Both the position numbers and the translations under genes were made by a program. This document shows, piece after piece, positions 41,686-53,428 of a stretch of DNA of 64,000 bases (the first letter of the stretch is position 1; every line of letters starts with the position of its first letter). Origin of the DNA: Anastrepha obliqua (lineage: Eukaryota > Arthropoda > Insecta > Diptera > Tephritidae); assembly GCF_027943255.1 (NCBI RefSeq), contig NC_072894.1, forward strand, positions 61,321,601 through 61,385,600, given 5' to 3'. Below the pieces are notes generated by a model. The model had not been told where the DNA came from, did no database searches, and saw only the letters and a list, made by a program, of their open reading frames with translations.

Positions 41686-43992
41686 CCGTAGATCAGCCCT
41701 ACAAAAAACTTCACAATTCTATACCGTGCATCTTTTTTGATACATACCGAATTATTATTAAAAATGAAACAAACCAATGTGTTTTAACTAGATTTTGAGA
41801 TAGTTATAAAATTAAACTTTATTGACGCATTTTGTACAAATATTTTCCATATGCTTGTCTTTACAATAAGGTTTTTTGCATTTGCTGCAATATAAAGAGG
41901 TCCATTTGTTTTTATTTTCTCCGGAACTATAACACATACAACATCTTGCTCGATTCTTTTTTTCCAAACTTTCCATTTTAGCCTTTTTTGATGATCCAGC
42001 TTCGTTCTCGTCTGCACTGTTGACGACGCCAGTAAAGAAAATCGACGAAAGCATGCCATTTTGAGTACGTTGGGATTGTTTTTCAACATAAGGTTTAGCT
42101 AATGAAATGGCAAGTTCATGAAGAAAACACTTGCGTTTTGTGTGCTTCCTTGTAGACTTCCAGTTTGGATCTATTTCATTGTATATAATATATATAATAA
42201 TGCTGAGATGTCAATCATATTGGAAAAAACTGCCATAGTCCAACGATTGTTTTTTCGCTTGCAACTGTAACAGGTTAACATTTTGTCCACCGTATCAATT
42301 CCTCCTTTCGTCCAGTTATAAAAGGAAATTAATTCTGGAAATTTTTTTGAGTTACCTAGAACATTCACGTCGTGGAGCATTGTGCTCATAACAATTGTGC
42401 ATTTGTTTTTATGGCTCATATACGAAACAAGAGTAGTGTCCGGAGTAAATGCAAAAGTTGAATTAAATCTAGGAATGTTTTTGCACTGAAGTAACTTTGG
42501 AGGAATGTTCCAACCATTGTTAGATTTCGTTTTAAAAGTTTTTGACCCAAATTATGCGACGAGAAAAAGTTGTCCATGGTAACGTTGGGACCTTTCAATC
42601 CTTCCACTAAATCAAGTACGACCCACTCGCCTTGGTTGCGCTCTGGAACTCCAGTAATTCCTTTTCCCAAATAAGTCTGTATTTTCCAAACATAACATGT
42701 TTCGGAATCAACGGCCAACCAAAACTTTATACCGTACTCCTCGGGTTTCGACGGAATGTACTGGCGAAACTTACTGCGGCCGTGAAAACCCAATAATTGT
42801 TCGTCTACTGTGATGCAATCATGAGGATTATAGAAAGTAGGGAGTAGTTTTACCCAGCGTTCCCAAAGATCGCGAATTGGTGCAAATTTATCTTCACTTC
42901 TTCTCTCTCGTCGACTAAGTACGTCATCAAAGCGTATTACTTTCAATACCTGTTATATAAAAATGTTTTTTCGGTCATAATTGTGCGAAATATAGGTCGC
43001 CCATATGTAGTATCGAAATAAATCATGCAAAGTTTCATTTTTAGATCTATATAAGTATTCCAAAAAAACAATTTTTTATTTATGATATTTTAGTTTTTGA
43101 ATATATGTATTAACGTACTTATATACACCAGCCAATATCAAAACAGCCAGAAAACCCAGAAGTAGATCTTCATCAATTTCTAAATGTTTATCTCCATGCA
43201 ATTCTTTCCCATACTTATTCGAATTTTCAATTATTATTTTCGTAATCGATGTAGGGAAAAATAATAGCATGGAATCTCGGATGTTTCCAACTCGGCTAGA
43301 TGCGTTTCTTGTTACTCCTAAAAGAAGTAAGTCAGTATGTAAATTGAAAAATCGTAATATAAAAAAGCACAGTTAGTAACCTGGTCTCAAACTAATGACG
43401 TTTTACGCCCTTGAACGACCGATGGTGTATGGCTCTGGATTCCATATGGTACCATCTTTTGCAGTATATAACGGATCAATATCAAAGTTGAGACCAATAT
43501 TCTCAGAAATATCTGATAAAAAACTTTCATTTGAGTCATTTTCAAACACATAGTCCTCCGCCTCAGTTTCTCCATTGGAAAAATTTCCATTTTCAGATTC
43601 ATCGGTTGAACTGTTATCCAGAACTTCATTCACCAGCTCCTCTGAAGTTAAATACTGCGGACGCGACATTTTTGAACCAAACTTCACTAACAATCACTTA
43701 TTCACAAAAAAACGTCCGAATAATGTCAAAACAAGGATGAAACTAAAACTATTCGCACGAAAAATCATGAAAAATTTCAAATGTATCAAATATGATACAA
43801 TGAGTAGAATTATGAAGTTTTCGTTTTTCTCGCGGCCTACTTGGTTTTAAAATTTGAAACTCAGTTTAAAATGCTTCTATCAACGGAACAAACAAAGTCA
43901 TAAAAGTTGAGGTAAGTGTTGCCAACGTGGACGAATTTATTGGCTTCTAAAATATGAAATGTATCATTTTTGATACAAAGAACGATCTACGG
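41686..43992 (-). mobile_element. piggyBac-like element (2,307 bp) with TTAA flanks
   Basis: TTAA (41682-41685) precedes CCGTAGATC, and its inverted copy GATCTACGG ends at 43992 before TTAA (43993-43996). Subterminal TGATACA/TGTATCA words occur at both ends. The minus strand carries a decayed transposase with DDD residues and a C-terminal cysteine-rich domain. TTAA duplication with short TIRs is diagnostic of piggyBac. Confidence 0.95.
41812..43693 (-). pseudogene. piggyBac transposase pseudogene with two putative introns
   Basis: The minus strand starts at ATG 43693 (or 43669), with an acidic N-terminus, and has an in-frame TAA at 43400-43402. Removing 43318-43381 (GT...AG, 64 nt) and 43047-43118 (GT...AG, 72 nt) restores piggyBac-like RPGVTRNASSRVGNIRDS and GVYKSKNETLHDL. 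Catalytic blocks are ITVDEQLLGF, WLAVDSETCYVWK and NVTMDNFFSSH. The cysteine-rich end has CCMC, YCSKCKKPYCKDKH and CTKC. Frameshifts occur after the second intron, near LTMVGT (~42540), and at a TATATAATATATA run (~42185). It is a recognisable but dead gene. Confidence 0.93.
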
Positions 43993-44179
43993 TTAAAGGA
44001 AATAATAATAAAAAGTGCATACTTTTCTTCTTCGTAATAGTTATTCAAATAAATTTGTATGCCTAATTCTGCCACCGAACACCCTGTACATAAACTTTTA
44101 TCTTTCAAAATATGATCTTATTGTACATTTACAAACACGCAATAAAATTTGATATATATTAGTATATCTTTATAAGGTT

Positions 44180-45005
44180 TACTTTTTTATTTAACCCTAA
44201 GGGCTTAAACAGCAGTAGATCAAAATAATTGTAAACTAATCGCAAAGAGGAGCAAATATCAAAGTCCCATTACTGAGTAATAAGTATCATAATGCTATGC
44301 TAGGAATGGCAACTGTCTTCCAAGTGGACACTTTTGCATTCTCAATGTGGCAGAATGGATAATTGAGAGGAGATGGAGCGCAAAATAGATCGGAGTCTTT
44401 AGTCACAGTCAGATGGTTAAACAATGTAAAAATAAGCTTAATTCTATTCCAAAACTGAATAAGCTTCTACTTATAGTATATATATGGGTTCCCGGACACT
44501 GCGGTGTTCAAAAGAATGAAACTGCCGATGAACTGGCCAACTATGGATTAGCGGTACCCCACAAGGAGCTGAACCAATAATCCGAATCAGTTCTGCAGGA
44601 ATCAAGAAGTGGATCAGCGATTATGTATGCATAAAGAGCGATGGTCCCGTCTAGAGGAAGGTAGAACTGCAAAGTGTTTTGTGACAAGCCCGAAGAGAAA
44701 ACTATCTAACTTTCTTCTAAAATTTGAAAGAAAAGACTTCCAACACTGAACATTTTCTTTGTGAGTGTCCTGCATTTGCTACAGCAAGGGTTCTGATGTT
44801 ATTAGAACGAGTATTACTTGTCTCTCAAATTGGAGGATATTCTCAGATTCACCAAAGATTATGGAAAATTCTCACAGGTCTAGCTACCTCTATTTCTCTA
44901 TTCTCTATTTTTCCTTCTTTCAACTATCTCCTTTCCTCCCTGACTATCTACCCTTTCCAGAGCTTTTAATGCAATGGGCTTTTTAGCCTGAGTGTTTTAG
45001 TAGTT
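44180..45005 (+). pseudogene. LINE fragment with RNase H end and C-terminal domain
   Basis: Plus-strand frames give IYMGSRTLRC in one frame and YIWVPGHCGVQKNETADELA in another. The latter is the last RNase H block of an I/LOA/R1-type LINE. Downstream is NTEHFLCECPAFATAR (C-terminal Cys/His cluster). Stops and frameshifts are numerous. The 3' UTR runs to about 45005. Confidence 0.82.
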
Positions 45006-46889
45006 ACCAAATCTTTCCGTGCGACTTATCAAATGTCAATTTCAAGTGTAGTGTGCAATGTTGACAACCGATGACGTAATCTCTTCAAATAAACAAAAAA
45101 GAAGGAGACATGTTAGTTGTTTGTACATAATTAGTGAATGGCCCGGTAATATTATATATAAAAATTTTTGTATTTGTGGTTTCCAAATTAAACGAACTAA
45201 TAAAAATGACGTGCTGCGTATTAAATTGTGACAGCAGTAACTGAAAATACCTTCAAAAGCCGTTTTTTCTTCGTTTTTTGCCGATGATGCTGTGGGAAAA
45301 AAGTGTGTATGTATATAATTTCTTGTGCTTGGCAGTTTTCGGTGCGTCCGCTTACTTTTTCTCATCACAAGCGAGCAATTCGAACGAATTCGGCTGGCGT
45401 ATCTAGTTCTAGTCAAGGGGAAAATATTTTGGCCTAACTTAAGCTGTGTCATTCATTTATTGCATGTATGTGTTAGTGCACATAATGTACCAGAAACCCG
45501 TATGTACTTATCTGCTAAGCTGTTTATATAAAAATATCAAAATAATGGGACTTTTCATATAAGTAAATGTACGTACGTCTGTATGTATGACAAGCGCACA
45601 TATTCCATTTTATGTACATATGTAGGTATATATTTATTGTTCTTGCTATTGCGTCTCAAGTAAGTCATTTCTAAAATATTGCTTTGGTTTCACCTACTAC
45701 CTTTTTGCTACTTTACATTGCTGCCCTATTTTCATTCTGTATATTCTTTGCGCCAATCTAGGCATTGTCCATTCTCTATCTTCGTAAAACTGTTCATGTG
45801 TATGTGCCAGTGTGAATTTATGCTTAAATAAAGTCAATATGCTATTTTATGGTTGAATCAACAGCATCAGAAAAAAACCAATCAATACTCATAACAACCA
45901 AACGTATGCCTGCCAGGTTTATCTACGATAATTTCTCTTCTTCCTCCTACGCCCTGTTTTTGCAGTTATCCTTTGGACACCAAATTTCTCAATCGATACC
46001 AGCAATCAGTTTGTTGATTCTCCTGCTATGTGAATTGCTATTATTTCTTTATACTGTTTTTTTTTTTTGGAATGAGTTTGGATTTGTTTCAACTTTACTA
46101 CAAAGCTTTGAACAAATATAATATTTTAGCTATGATGACATCTCCTGAAACAGAGTTAATAACATTCGACTCTGTGCTGACAGCTCATGGCATTAGCATT
46201 AAAATCTGACTTTACTGGTATTATTGTATAAATGCGAGATATGAGAAGTGTTTTTTCAACTCATTTTACAGTAAATTAATTTTTAGTTTACATTGTGAAT
46301 ATACTGAAAACAGTGCATGACAATAATTTTCCATTTTTCGGTAAATTTTTTTTAATGAGGAGCTTCGTTAAAACTTTTTGCTTACAGCTCGAAAATCGCT
46401 CATTTCATTAATGAATAGAATTTTATAAATAATGCTTGTAAACCACATATACCTACAAACATTAATCTTCGGATTATCAGTTAATATCTTATGCACAACC
46501 AAAATGAGCTATGATGGCTGCAACCACAACAAAGCGTTTGGATTGGGGCGTCACAATCAGTTTTTTGGTAAGGACCCGAACTCGACTGTATCAGATGTTA
46601 GAAGAAGTTGTATTTCTATTAGGGACCATTTAATGACAGATGATGCCAAAGAACTCAGCTCGCTTCCGCTATGAAAAAGCTTCTCAAAGAAAAATCATCT
46701 TATATTCAGAAGCTCCATAAATCTGAGAATTCAAAACCTGCACCATAAATTGGAATAGAAGCTCTGCCAACCATTTACGAGACATAGATATGTAAACCAC
46801 ATATGCGCATATATGTATATATGTACACACACATATCCATGTACATACTTTTGAGTATATGTACCGTAGGTTCTATTAGTTTTTAATAA
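45006..46889. other. Unassigned DNA, possible SINE scrap
   Basis: No gene. At 46656-46710 ATGAAAAAGCTTCTCAAAGAA resembles the middle of the SINE, but the match is too short to be sure. Confidence 0.45.
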
Positions 46890-46992
46890 AAAATTGACGC
46901 ATACACTTCTGTTAGGTGTTTGGCCGAGCTCTATTTGTGGAACAACATCAAGACGCACGCCACAAACAAGAGGAGGAACTCGGCTAAAAAGC
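46890..46992. mobile_element. Two SINE 3' ends joined in inverted orientation (copy 10)
   Basis: 46890-46931 is antisense tail (AATTGACGCATACACTTCTG, GGTGTTTGGCCGAGCTC). It passes without spacer into sense sequence (TTTGTGGAACAACATCAAGA, GAGGAGGAACTCGGC). GCCGAG and CTCGGC can pair, making a short foldback. Confidence 0.85.
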
Positions 46993-47303
46993 GAGATTAC
47001 CTATACACAATTTCTGTCCCGAAATCCTAAAATGAAAAATTATCCTAATTAATCCTTTTTTCCGTATAACCCAGTGTTTTCTGTGTTATCAATAATTATT
47101 ACTACGAATATAAGGAGAAACGCAAAGCAAAAACTAAATAAATAGACGCCGGCAAAGAAAAGAGGGATGTAGATATAATTCTAATAAAATTTTCATTAGA
47201 TATTATTAATTATGCAGTCAAGTCACAAAAATATGTATGATGCGTTTGATTTTGCTAATTATAAAATGTAATATCGCATTTCGCATGTGTATTGTTGCCA
47301 CGA
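46993..47303. other. Unassigned spacer
   Basis: Nothing recognised. Confidence 0.5.
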
Positions 47304-47305
47304 AA

Positions 47306-49170
47306 GGTTAGGATAGGTTAGCCTGGTCCCTAGCGATACCAGATGGAGACCGACCTCTATGAATACCTAAAGTAGACATCATGTAGGATGTCAGCGCTTT
47401 TGGCGAATCTAAGTAGGGCTGGGAGCTCCGCTTTTGAGAAGTCCTCTAGACCCTCAAACTGTGGGGCTCCCAGGCATCTTAGTCGCGTTTTTAATAATGC
47501 CGGACAAACGCACAGAAGGTATTCTAAAGTTTCCTCAACATCCTCTCTGCATTTCCTGCATTTGTCCGTGCTAGCAATCCCTATCTTGTACGCATGTGCA
47601 GCCAATAGATTGCGACCTGTTAGCATACCTATGATAGTTCTGCAGTCCTTTCGCGAGAGCGTAAGTACGAATTGAGTCAGTTTTTTGTCGTTAGTTCTAC
47701 ACATAACTTTTGCTGTATTGCATGTGGTCAGATTAGTCCACCTAGCTTCCACTCGCCTTTTCATGTGGTCGTCCATTTCATTATATATAGTGTTTAGCGG
47801 TTTTGGTATGTCGTTCTCTTGCTCGAAAGGTAGTCTAACAGCACTTTTTGCTATCTCATCTACTATTTCGTTCCCCATAATGCCTTTGTGACCGGGTACC
47901 AAGTGGATATGCAGCATATTGTTTGCGGCTAGCCTTTCTATGGCCTCCCTGCTCCGTCGAACATTTTTGGACTTAATACGATATGAGCTGATTGCTTTTA
48001 TTGCTGCTTGACTGTCCACGTATATATTAATTGTTAGTTCTTTCTTAATCTAGTGTAGTCTAGTTCCGTGGTTTTCCCCACAGCAAAAACTTCCGCTGGG
48101 AAAATACTGCTATGATCTGGCAGCTTGATAGGCCGCCTTATCCCTAGTTTTGAGCAGTAAATACCCGCTCGCACTCCGTCTAAAGTTTTAGAGCCGTCTG
48201 TATAGATGTGAAAAGTTCTATGGCCAGGTTTCATGCTTTTGTGCCATCCCTCCTCTTCAATTGTAGTGCGAAACCTTCTCTCCCAATTAAAGTACGGAGT
48301 CATGTAGTCCGTGCCACCTGAGCTCCACTTTCCTATTGAGCTGTGACCGAAGGTTCTGCATGTGAATACCCCCGCAGCCACTAGCCTCCTCGCGGATTTC
48401 GCTGCCAGGTTTTCCGCCATAAGGTCAAGAGGTGGCATGCTGAGTATCATTTCCAGCGCCGCCGTTGGAGTGGTTTTCATCGCTATGCACAGAGCAGCGA
48501 GTTGTTGAATCTTTTCCAGTGGCATTAAATATATCAGTTTTCTTGTCGCAGTCCACCATACTAAGGCCCCACACAGCAATATCGATCTAACTACTGCCGT
48601 GTAGCACCAATGCAACAGAGAGGGTGATAGAGCCCAAGCAACGCTCAGCATTCTTCATTTGCTACAAGTAACCATAATAGCGGCAGTAGTACCCCACCTT
48701 GCGGAGTACCTATGCATGCATATTTGGTAACGCTCGCATCATTCCACTCCGCTCTTATTTTTCTGCTAGCTAATAGCTGTCTTATCCATAGATAAACCGC
48801 GGGTTGAACATTAAGTGACTTTATGCTATTTCAAATAGCATCTTTTGTCACGTTGTTAAAGGCCCCTGATATATCTAGAAATACTCCTAGAGCATACTCC
48901 TTATATTCTAACGCCTTTGCTATGATTAGTACGAGTGAGTGAAGTGCAGTTTCAGTAGATCTGCCTTTATTGTAAGCATGCTGCGCCTTGGATAATTCGT
49001 CCGGCGCAATTGTGTCTCTAATGTATGTGTCTAGAATCTTCTCTAACGTTTTCAGGAGACATAAGGTCAGACTAATGGGTATATTTGAGTAGAGAGGGTT
49101 GCTTTTTCCCGCTTTTGGAATATATGCTTTTGCAACCCCAGTAGATGTCAGTTAGGGATTTCCTGCTGAT
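47306..49170 (-). pseudogene. LINE with RT and RNase H, internally deleted
   Basis: On the minus strand: AKAYIPKAGKSNPLYSNIPI, HAYNKGRSTETALHSLV, GVFLDISGAFNNVTKD and GTPQGGVL (RT blocks, 49150-48680). The sequence then jumps straight to SVAWALSPSLLHWCYTAVVR (48651), skipping the YADD palm motif. RNase H follows: FHIYTDGSKT, FPAEVFAVGK (48651-48034), a frameshift near 48030, YVDSQAAIKAI, GHKGIMGNEIVDEIA, a Cys/His cluster CRKCREDVEETLEYLLCVCP and 3' UTR to a TAACC-type tail at 47306. It resembles I/LOA/R1-group LINEs and is the source family of the 37445 insertion. Confidence 0.92.
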
Positions 49171-49174
49171 TATT

Positions 49175-50290
49175 ACTAGCAGCAAATTGCACAATTAAAT
49201 TAACTATTGCTTCTCTTTACCTTTTTTCATATCGCTGAGAAAAATATTCCACCAAACCGATTACTGTCGTCGCCAAACCAATTTCTCAATTTTGACAGCT
49301 GATTGTAAATTTTGAAGCTAATCTGCCATATTTGAACGGGTAGAGTAATCTTTGGGCATGCATTGCTAATCACTGCAACCCACTTTATTAAAGCGGATCA
49401 GTCATTTCTTTCTTGTGCCAACGCGGCATTGAGATTCAGAGTAGTTTAGAAGAAAGGTAAGCAAGTTAATAAGGAAAGGATTAGCAGTAAGCAGACGGCT
49501 TAAGAACAATGCAAGAAGAAAAATTTCAACATCAGCTCATTTTATCGAGGAATCAATCGCAAAAGTCTATATGAGTCACATATATTTTCACAGAAAGAAA
49601 AATGCGATAAACTACGTATCAAATCGAACGCATCAACAAAGATGAGAAACATGCAGCATTAAGTGCTACGACTCAAAAAGTGTCTGGCGGCAAGTAGAGT
49701 GTGTAAATGGCAATAACGATCATACTTCTATACCACATACGAGTAGAAGCTCACGAATGCATAATAAGGCCGTCAGGTAACTGGGTAAAAGCAACGCAAA
49801 TACCAATTGATTGTCCGTAACAAACAGCTGTTGCAAAGCACACAAAACTGTGCACACGTACACAGTAAATATGTATTAGTGTTGCACATTCAACTGTTAC
49901 ACAAGCGAAAAGCACATCCATGCATACATTTGTAGAATTTATAATTTCTATGTGCTATGCAGTGAATGTAATAATGTTGACGGGAAAAGCAAAGGCGCTC
50001 GAGTATATGCCATATAGTAGTACATACAGGAGTGAATTCTGTTTCGAAAGTATACTAACCACAGTAGCAATACGAAGAGAGCTGTGATTTCAGCTACTAA
50101 TGGTGTAAATGTCTGCAAAATTTTCACATTTCGGATGGATGCTAAATTGCATATGATAGAGAGAATACTGCCTCCTCGTTTCTCTGTTCTCTCCAGTTAG
50201 CTGTTGATGATGTTTGAAATGGCATTTAGTAAATCAAAAGTTCATGGCAAGTGAATACATATTGATAGATTTTCATCTTATTTTGTCAAA
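49175..50290. other. Unassigned DNA
   Basis: No coding domain or known repeat seen. Confidence 0.5.
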
Positions 50291-50293
50291 AAA

Positions 50294-51300
50294 ATGTTCA
50301 GCTCTTGCCTATCCACTTCTGCTAATTTTTGTAAATCGTTAGCTTGTAGACAATTCATAAGTACTTGCAAAGTTACATCTATCAAACCTATATTCAAAGC
50401 TGCGAATAAAAACGACTCCGCGAGCTACAGGCCTATTTCCAAACGTTCAACGGTTTCAAAGTATTTTGTAAAATAAAAATTACACTTCACTGTAAAACGT
50501 TATACATCAAGTGGTTAGCATCGTTTTATGGCTGGTAAGCTAATTGCTACAAAACTTGTTTTTATTTTTCGATTTTTGTATGTCGGCTTTCAATAACAGC
50601 CTTCAAGTGGATCCTATTTATATGGATTTTTCCAAAGCTTCGATAAAGTCTGCCACTCAACCTTAATCTCAAAACTAATTAAGTTAAAGGGTTCCCTCTA
50701 TTTACCTAAAATTGATAAAGTCGTGCCTTTTAAATCGTGAATGTGTAATTGTTTTCGATAATGTATCTTTTTATTGCCTCTTCCGGTGTCCCTCAGTGCA
50801 GCATTTTCGGCTGTTTGTTCTTTATATTTTTTATTAATGACATATCTGAATGTTTCCATTTCTCTGAGTTTATTTTGTATGCTGATGACATAAAACTTCT
50901 CAAAACTATATTAAGCCTCTCTGAGTCATACAATCTTCAATCAGACCTCAACAACGTGGCATGATGTGAAATCTGCTTTAATTAAATATTAAGAACTCTC
51001 ATGTGACATTTTCTAAATCTGCGCATTTAATCTCTGCCTCATATTTTATAAATAACTCGCGTCTAAATACTCCTAATGAAATTACTGATTTGGGAGTAAT
51101 CTTTGATTCCCCTTTTCAGTTTCTTAGTCATTTGAATTTTGTCATTGCCAAATCGTATTGTACACTTGCCTTTGTTTGGTGTTTTGCATCCGATTCTACG
51201 GATCCATACACCTTCAAGCCACTTTTTACTTTGGCTATGAGTAAACTTGAATGCATTCATTTGAACTTTACTGGTCTGATTCGAAGATAGATATGGCAAA
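50294..51300 (+). pseudogene. Jockey/CR1-like LINE reverse transcriptase fragment
   Basis: The plus strand holds ITPIFKxxxKND-type sequence (VTSIKPIFKAANKNDSASYR, then RPIS), then SSGVPQCSIFGCLFFIFFIN, LYADDIKLLK (YADD catalytic motif kept) and ITDLGVIFDSPFQFLSHLNF. Stops and frameshifts separate the blocks, and the middle between 50480 and 50745 is degraded. Confidence 0.88.
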
Positions 51301-51304
51301 GTTA

Positions 51305-51740
51305 CTATACTACATCATAACGATCCTGAAAATATCAAAGGAAACGTGGCAACAACAGGTCCAGAGTTGACGAGCTGTTAAGAAAGCTAAGAACAGAAAT
51401 CTTCAGATTTACGTCAACAATAACCAGCCATTGACCTATCGGAAACTATGCTAGGAAGATGGGGTGGCCATATAAAGACAGATCAAGAGGATTCTAGGGA
51501 GACAGTCTTCCACTATAAGTGTGAGTGGCTGCGTATTCTACGCCGGAGAATACTGGAGAGTTCTCAGTGAACAACTTGGTAGATATTATAGGAAAGAAAT
51601 TAGATAGCCTAGGCGGATGGTTTAACTAAATAATGGCAGTATTTCTACTAGTGGTGTACCAAAATTGCATCTTTTGTGCTAATTGATTCTGGGATGTGTC
51701 ACTCACTCGGCACCTCTATCAACCAACCAACCAACCATAA
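51305..51740 (+). pseudogene. LINE C-terminal fragment with (CAAC)n tail
   Basis: EDSRETVFHYKCEW resembles the LINE C-terminal HFLCECP cluster, in decayed frames. It ends with CAACCAACCAACCAACC at 51720-51737, a simple-repeat LINE tail. It abuts the RT fragment upstream, with which it may or may not belong. Confidence 0.6.
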
Positions 51741-51779
51741 TAACGATTGAATTTGCATCGTAAAGGAATAAGCAGATAA

Positions 51780-52640
51780 AAACCGTAATGGCAGTTCTTA
51801 TCGTACCCGTTTTACTCTCGAGATATTGCTCCTTCTTGCTGTCATTTGTTTCGCCCAGGTTTCACATGCTTTTGGCTGAGACTAATCGTTCATCTCAAAA
51901 GTCCGTTATGAAAGCCGTGATACTGATACAGTGTGATGCGATACCTGGAGATGATAACTACATTTTCACTGATAACCAGGCGGTGATAAAATTCCTTAGA
52001 AGCAGTCGAAAACCTCCAAGATAGTCCTGAAGCCGCAAATATCTTAACGAGATGGCTGAGTTATTTCACCTAATGATAACATGGATTCATGGCCAATGTA
52101 ACATTGAGGGGAGGTGCAGAGCCAACGCACTAACGAAAATCGGCACCAAATTGACCGATGAGTACATAGACAACGACATAGGTATAGACTTGCAAATAGG
52201 TAAACTACTTTGAGGAAATTGTAAGGGCAGGGAATGAAAGATGGCGTAATGAAGCCACTTGCAAAATCGCCCGACAGTTGTGGCCGACACTAAATGTTAA
52301 ACGTACAAAATTTCTGCTCAGACGAGATAAGCCGAGTCTTAGCACACGGCAGGCACGCCCAGAGGACGGGTGTGCAAACACATGACTTTTGCACAAGTTG
52401 TCTAGATGAGGCAAAGGAAAAAACGATCCCGCATCGTTCGTGCCACTGTCCTGCTCTATGCATATGTAGACTCCACATTTTAGGTAGACAATCGTTTGAT
52501 GAATTGGAAGATCTTAGTTCCATCGAAATCAAGGATCTTGTAAAATTTTTGAAAAGTACCAACTGGTTTTAACATAAGGACATTTCCTCATGCGACATCA
52601 TTGCCCCATAGAGATCAACCGCTTCAAACTAACCTAAACC
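51780..52640 (+). pseudogene. LINE fragment: RNase H remnant, Cys/His domain, TAACC-type tail
   Basis: YIFTDNQAVIKFLRSSRK is an RNase H block, and TWIHGQCNIEGRCRANALTK the late RNase H block (usual GHCNIEGN). The frame 52294-52572 has CTSCLDEAKEKTIPHRSCHC, then CPALCICR, and ends LVKFLKSTNWF. The 3' UTR ends CAAACTAACCTAAACC. It is closely related to 38978-39203. Confidence 0.85.
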
Positions 52641-53195
52641 ACTCTTATCAAAAATTCGACACGTACGCGCTTGTAGATGTCAAGTCTTTTAGTTAAACTT
52701 TGATGATATGGGTTAAACTGCAGTATTATATTCCAAAGCCTCATTTGTTTCTGATTTATTCATATAAGCCACATCTATGAGATGGATTCACATGAAAAAG
52801 TCTTCTAAGGTATTTTAAGTTTATACATTTTCATTACTAGATATCCTTAAGTGCCAAAACCTGTGAAATCCTTTAGAATACGGAGCCACTTATAAGAGGT
52901 GTAGATTGATTATTGATATTTATGAAGCCAAATGTCCAACACAGGTCCCGAAGAAACTGTGTCTGTGAAAATTTGGCTTGGCATTGCCAAAAATTTCAAA
53001 TAAATATTATGGAAAGAATTGCCAAAGTCACAATCAGCGCCAACATAAATCTTGAGAAAAGCTTAAGTAAGCATTTTTATAATTTCAAAGAATGATGCTG
53101 CTGCCCCAATGCTACGGAAGACTACGATCCAATCATAAAAGAGTAGCATCACATAAGTCCCCTGCTTGTGAAGACACTCTGCATTATACGCGGAT
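52641..53195. other. Unassigned DNA
   Basis: No feature recognised. Confidence 0.5.
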
Positions 53196-53428
53196 ATTAT
53201 TAGCGCGTATATCCCTTGCTGGGTATTTGCTCGAGCTACTCTTCAAATTTACCGTCGTTTGATGTTGTTCTACAAATGCAGAGATCTACAGTTCTATGCC
53301 TGCTTTGAGGCGAATTTTTTGTTTTATGAGGACTTGTTCTATGACGCAAATACTCCCATTGCCTGCCGAAGGGAGACCGCTATTAGAAAAAACTTTTTCT
53401 AACGTTTGGTGTTTCATGTCCGCAGCGG
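53196..53428 (-). mobile_element. SINE copy 11
   Basis: Antisense: GTTTGATGTTGTTCTACAAAT, TGCCTGCTTTGAGGCGAA, CCATTGCCTGCCGAAGGGAG, CGCTATTAGAAAAA and GGTGTTTCATG. It reaches almost to the head. Confidence 0.85.

Noticed and set aside
41812..43693. An active piggyBac transposase
   Set aside because: Even after removing the two likely introns there are an in-frame stop at 43400-43402 and at least three frameshifts.
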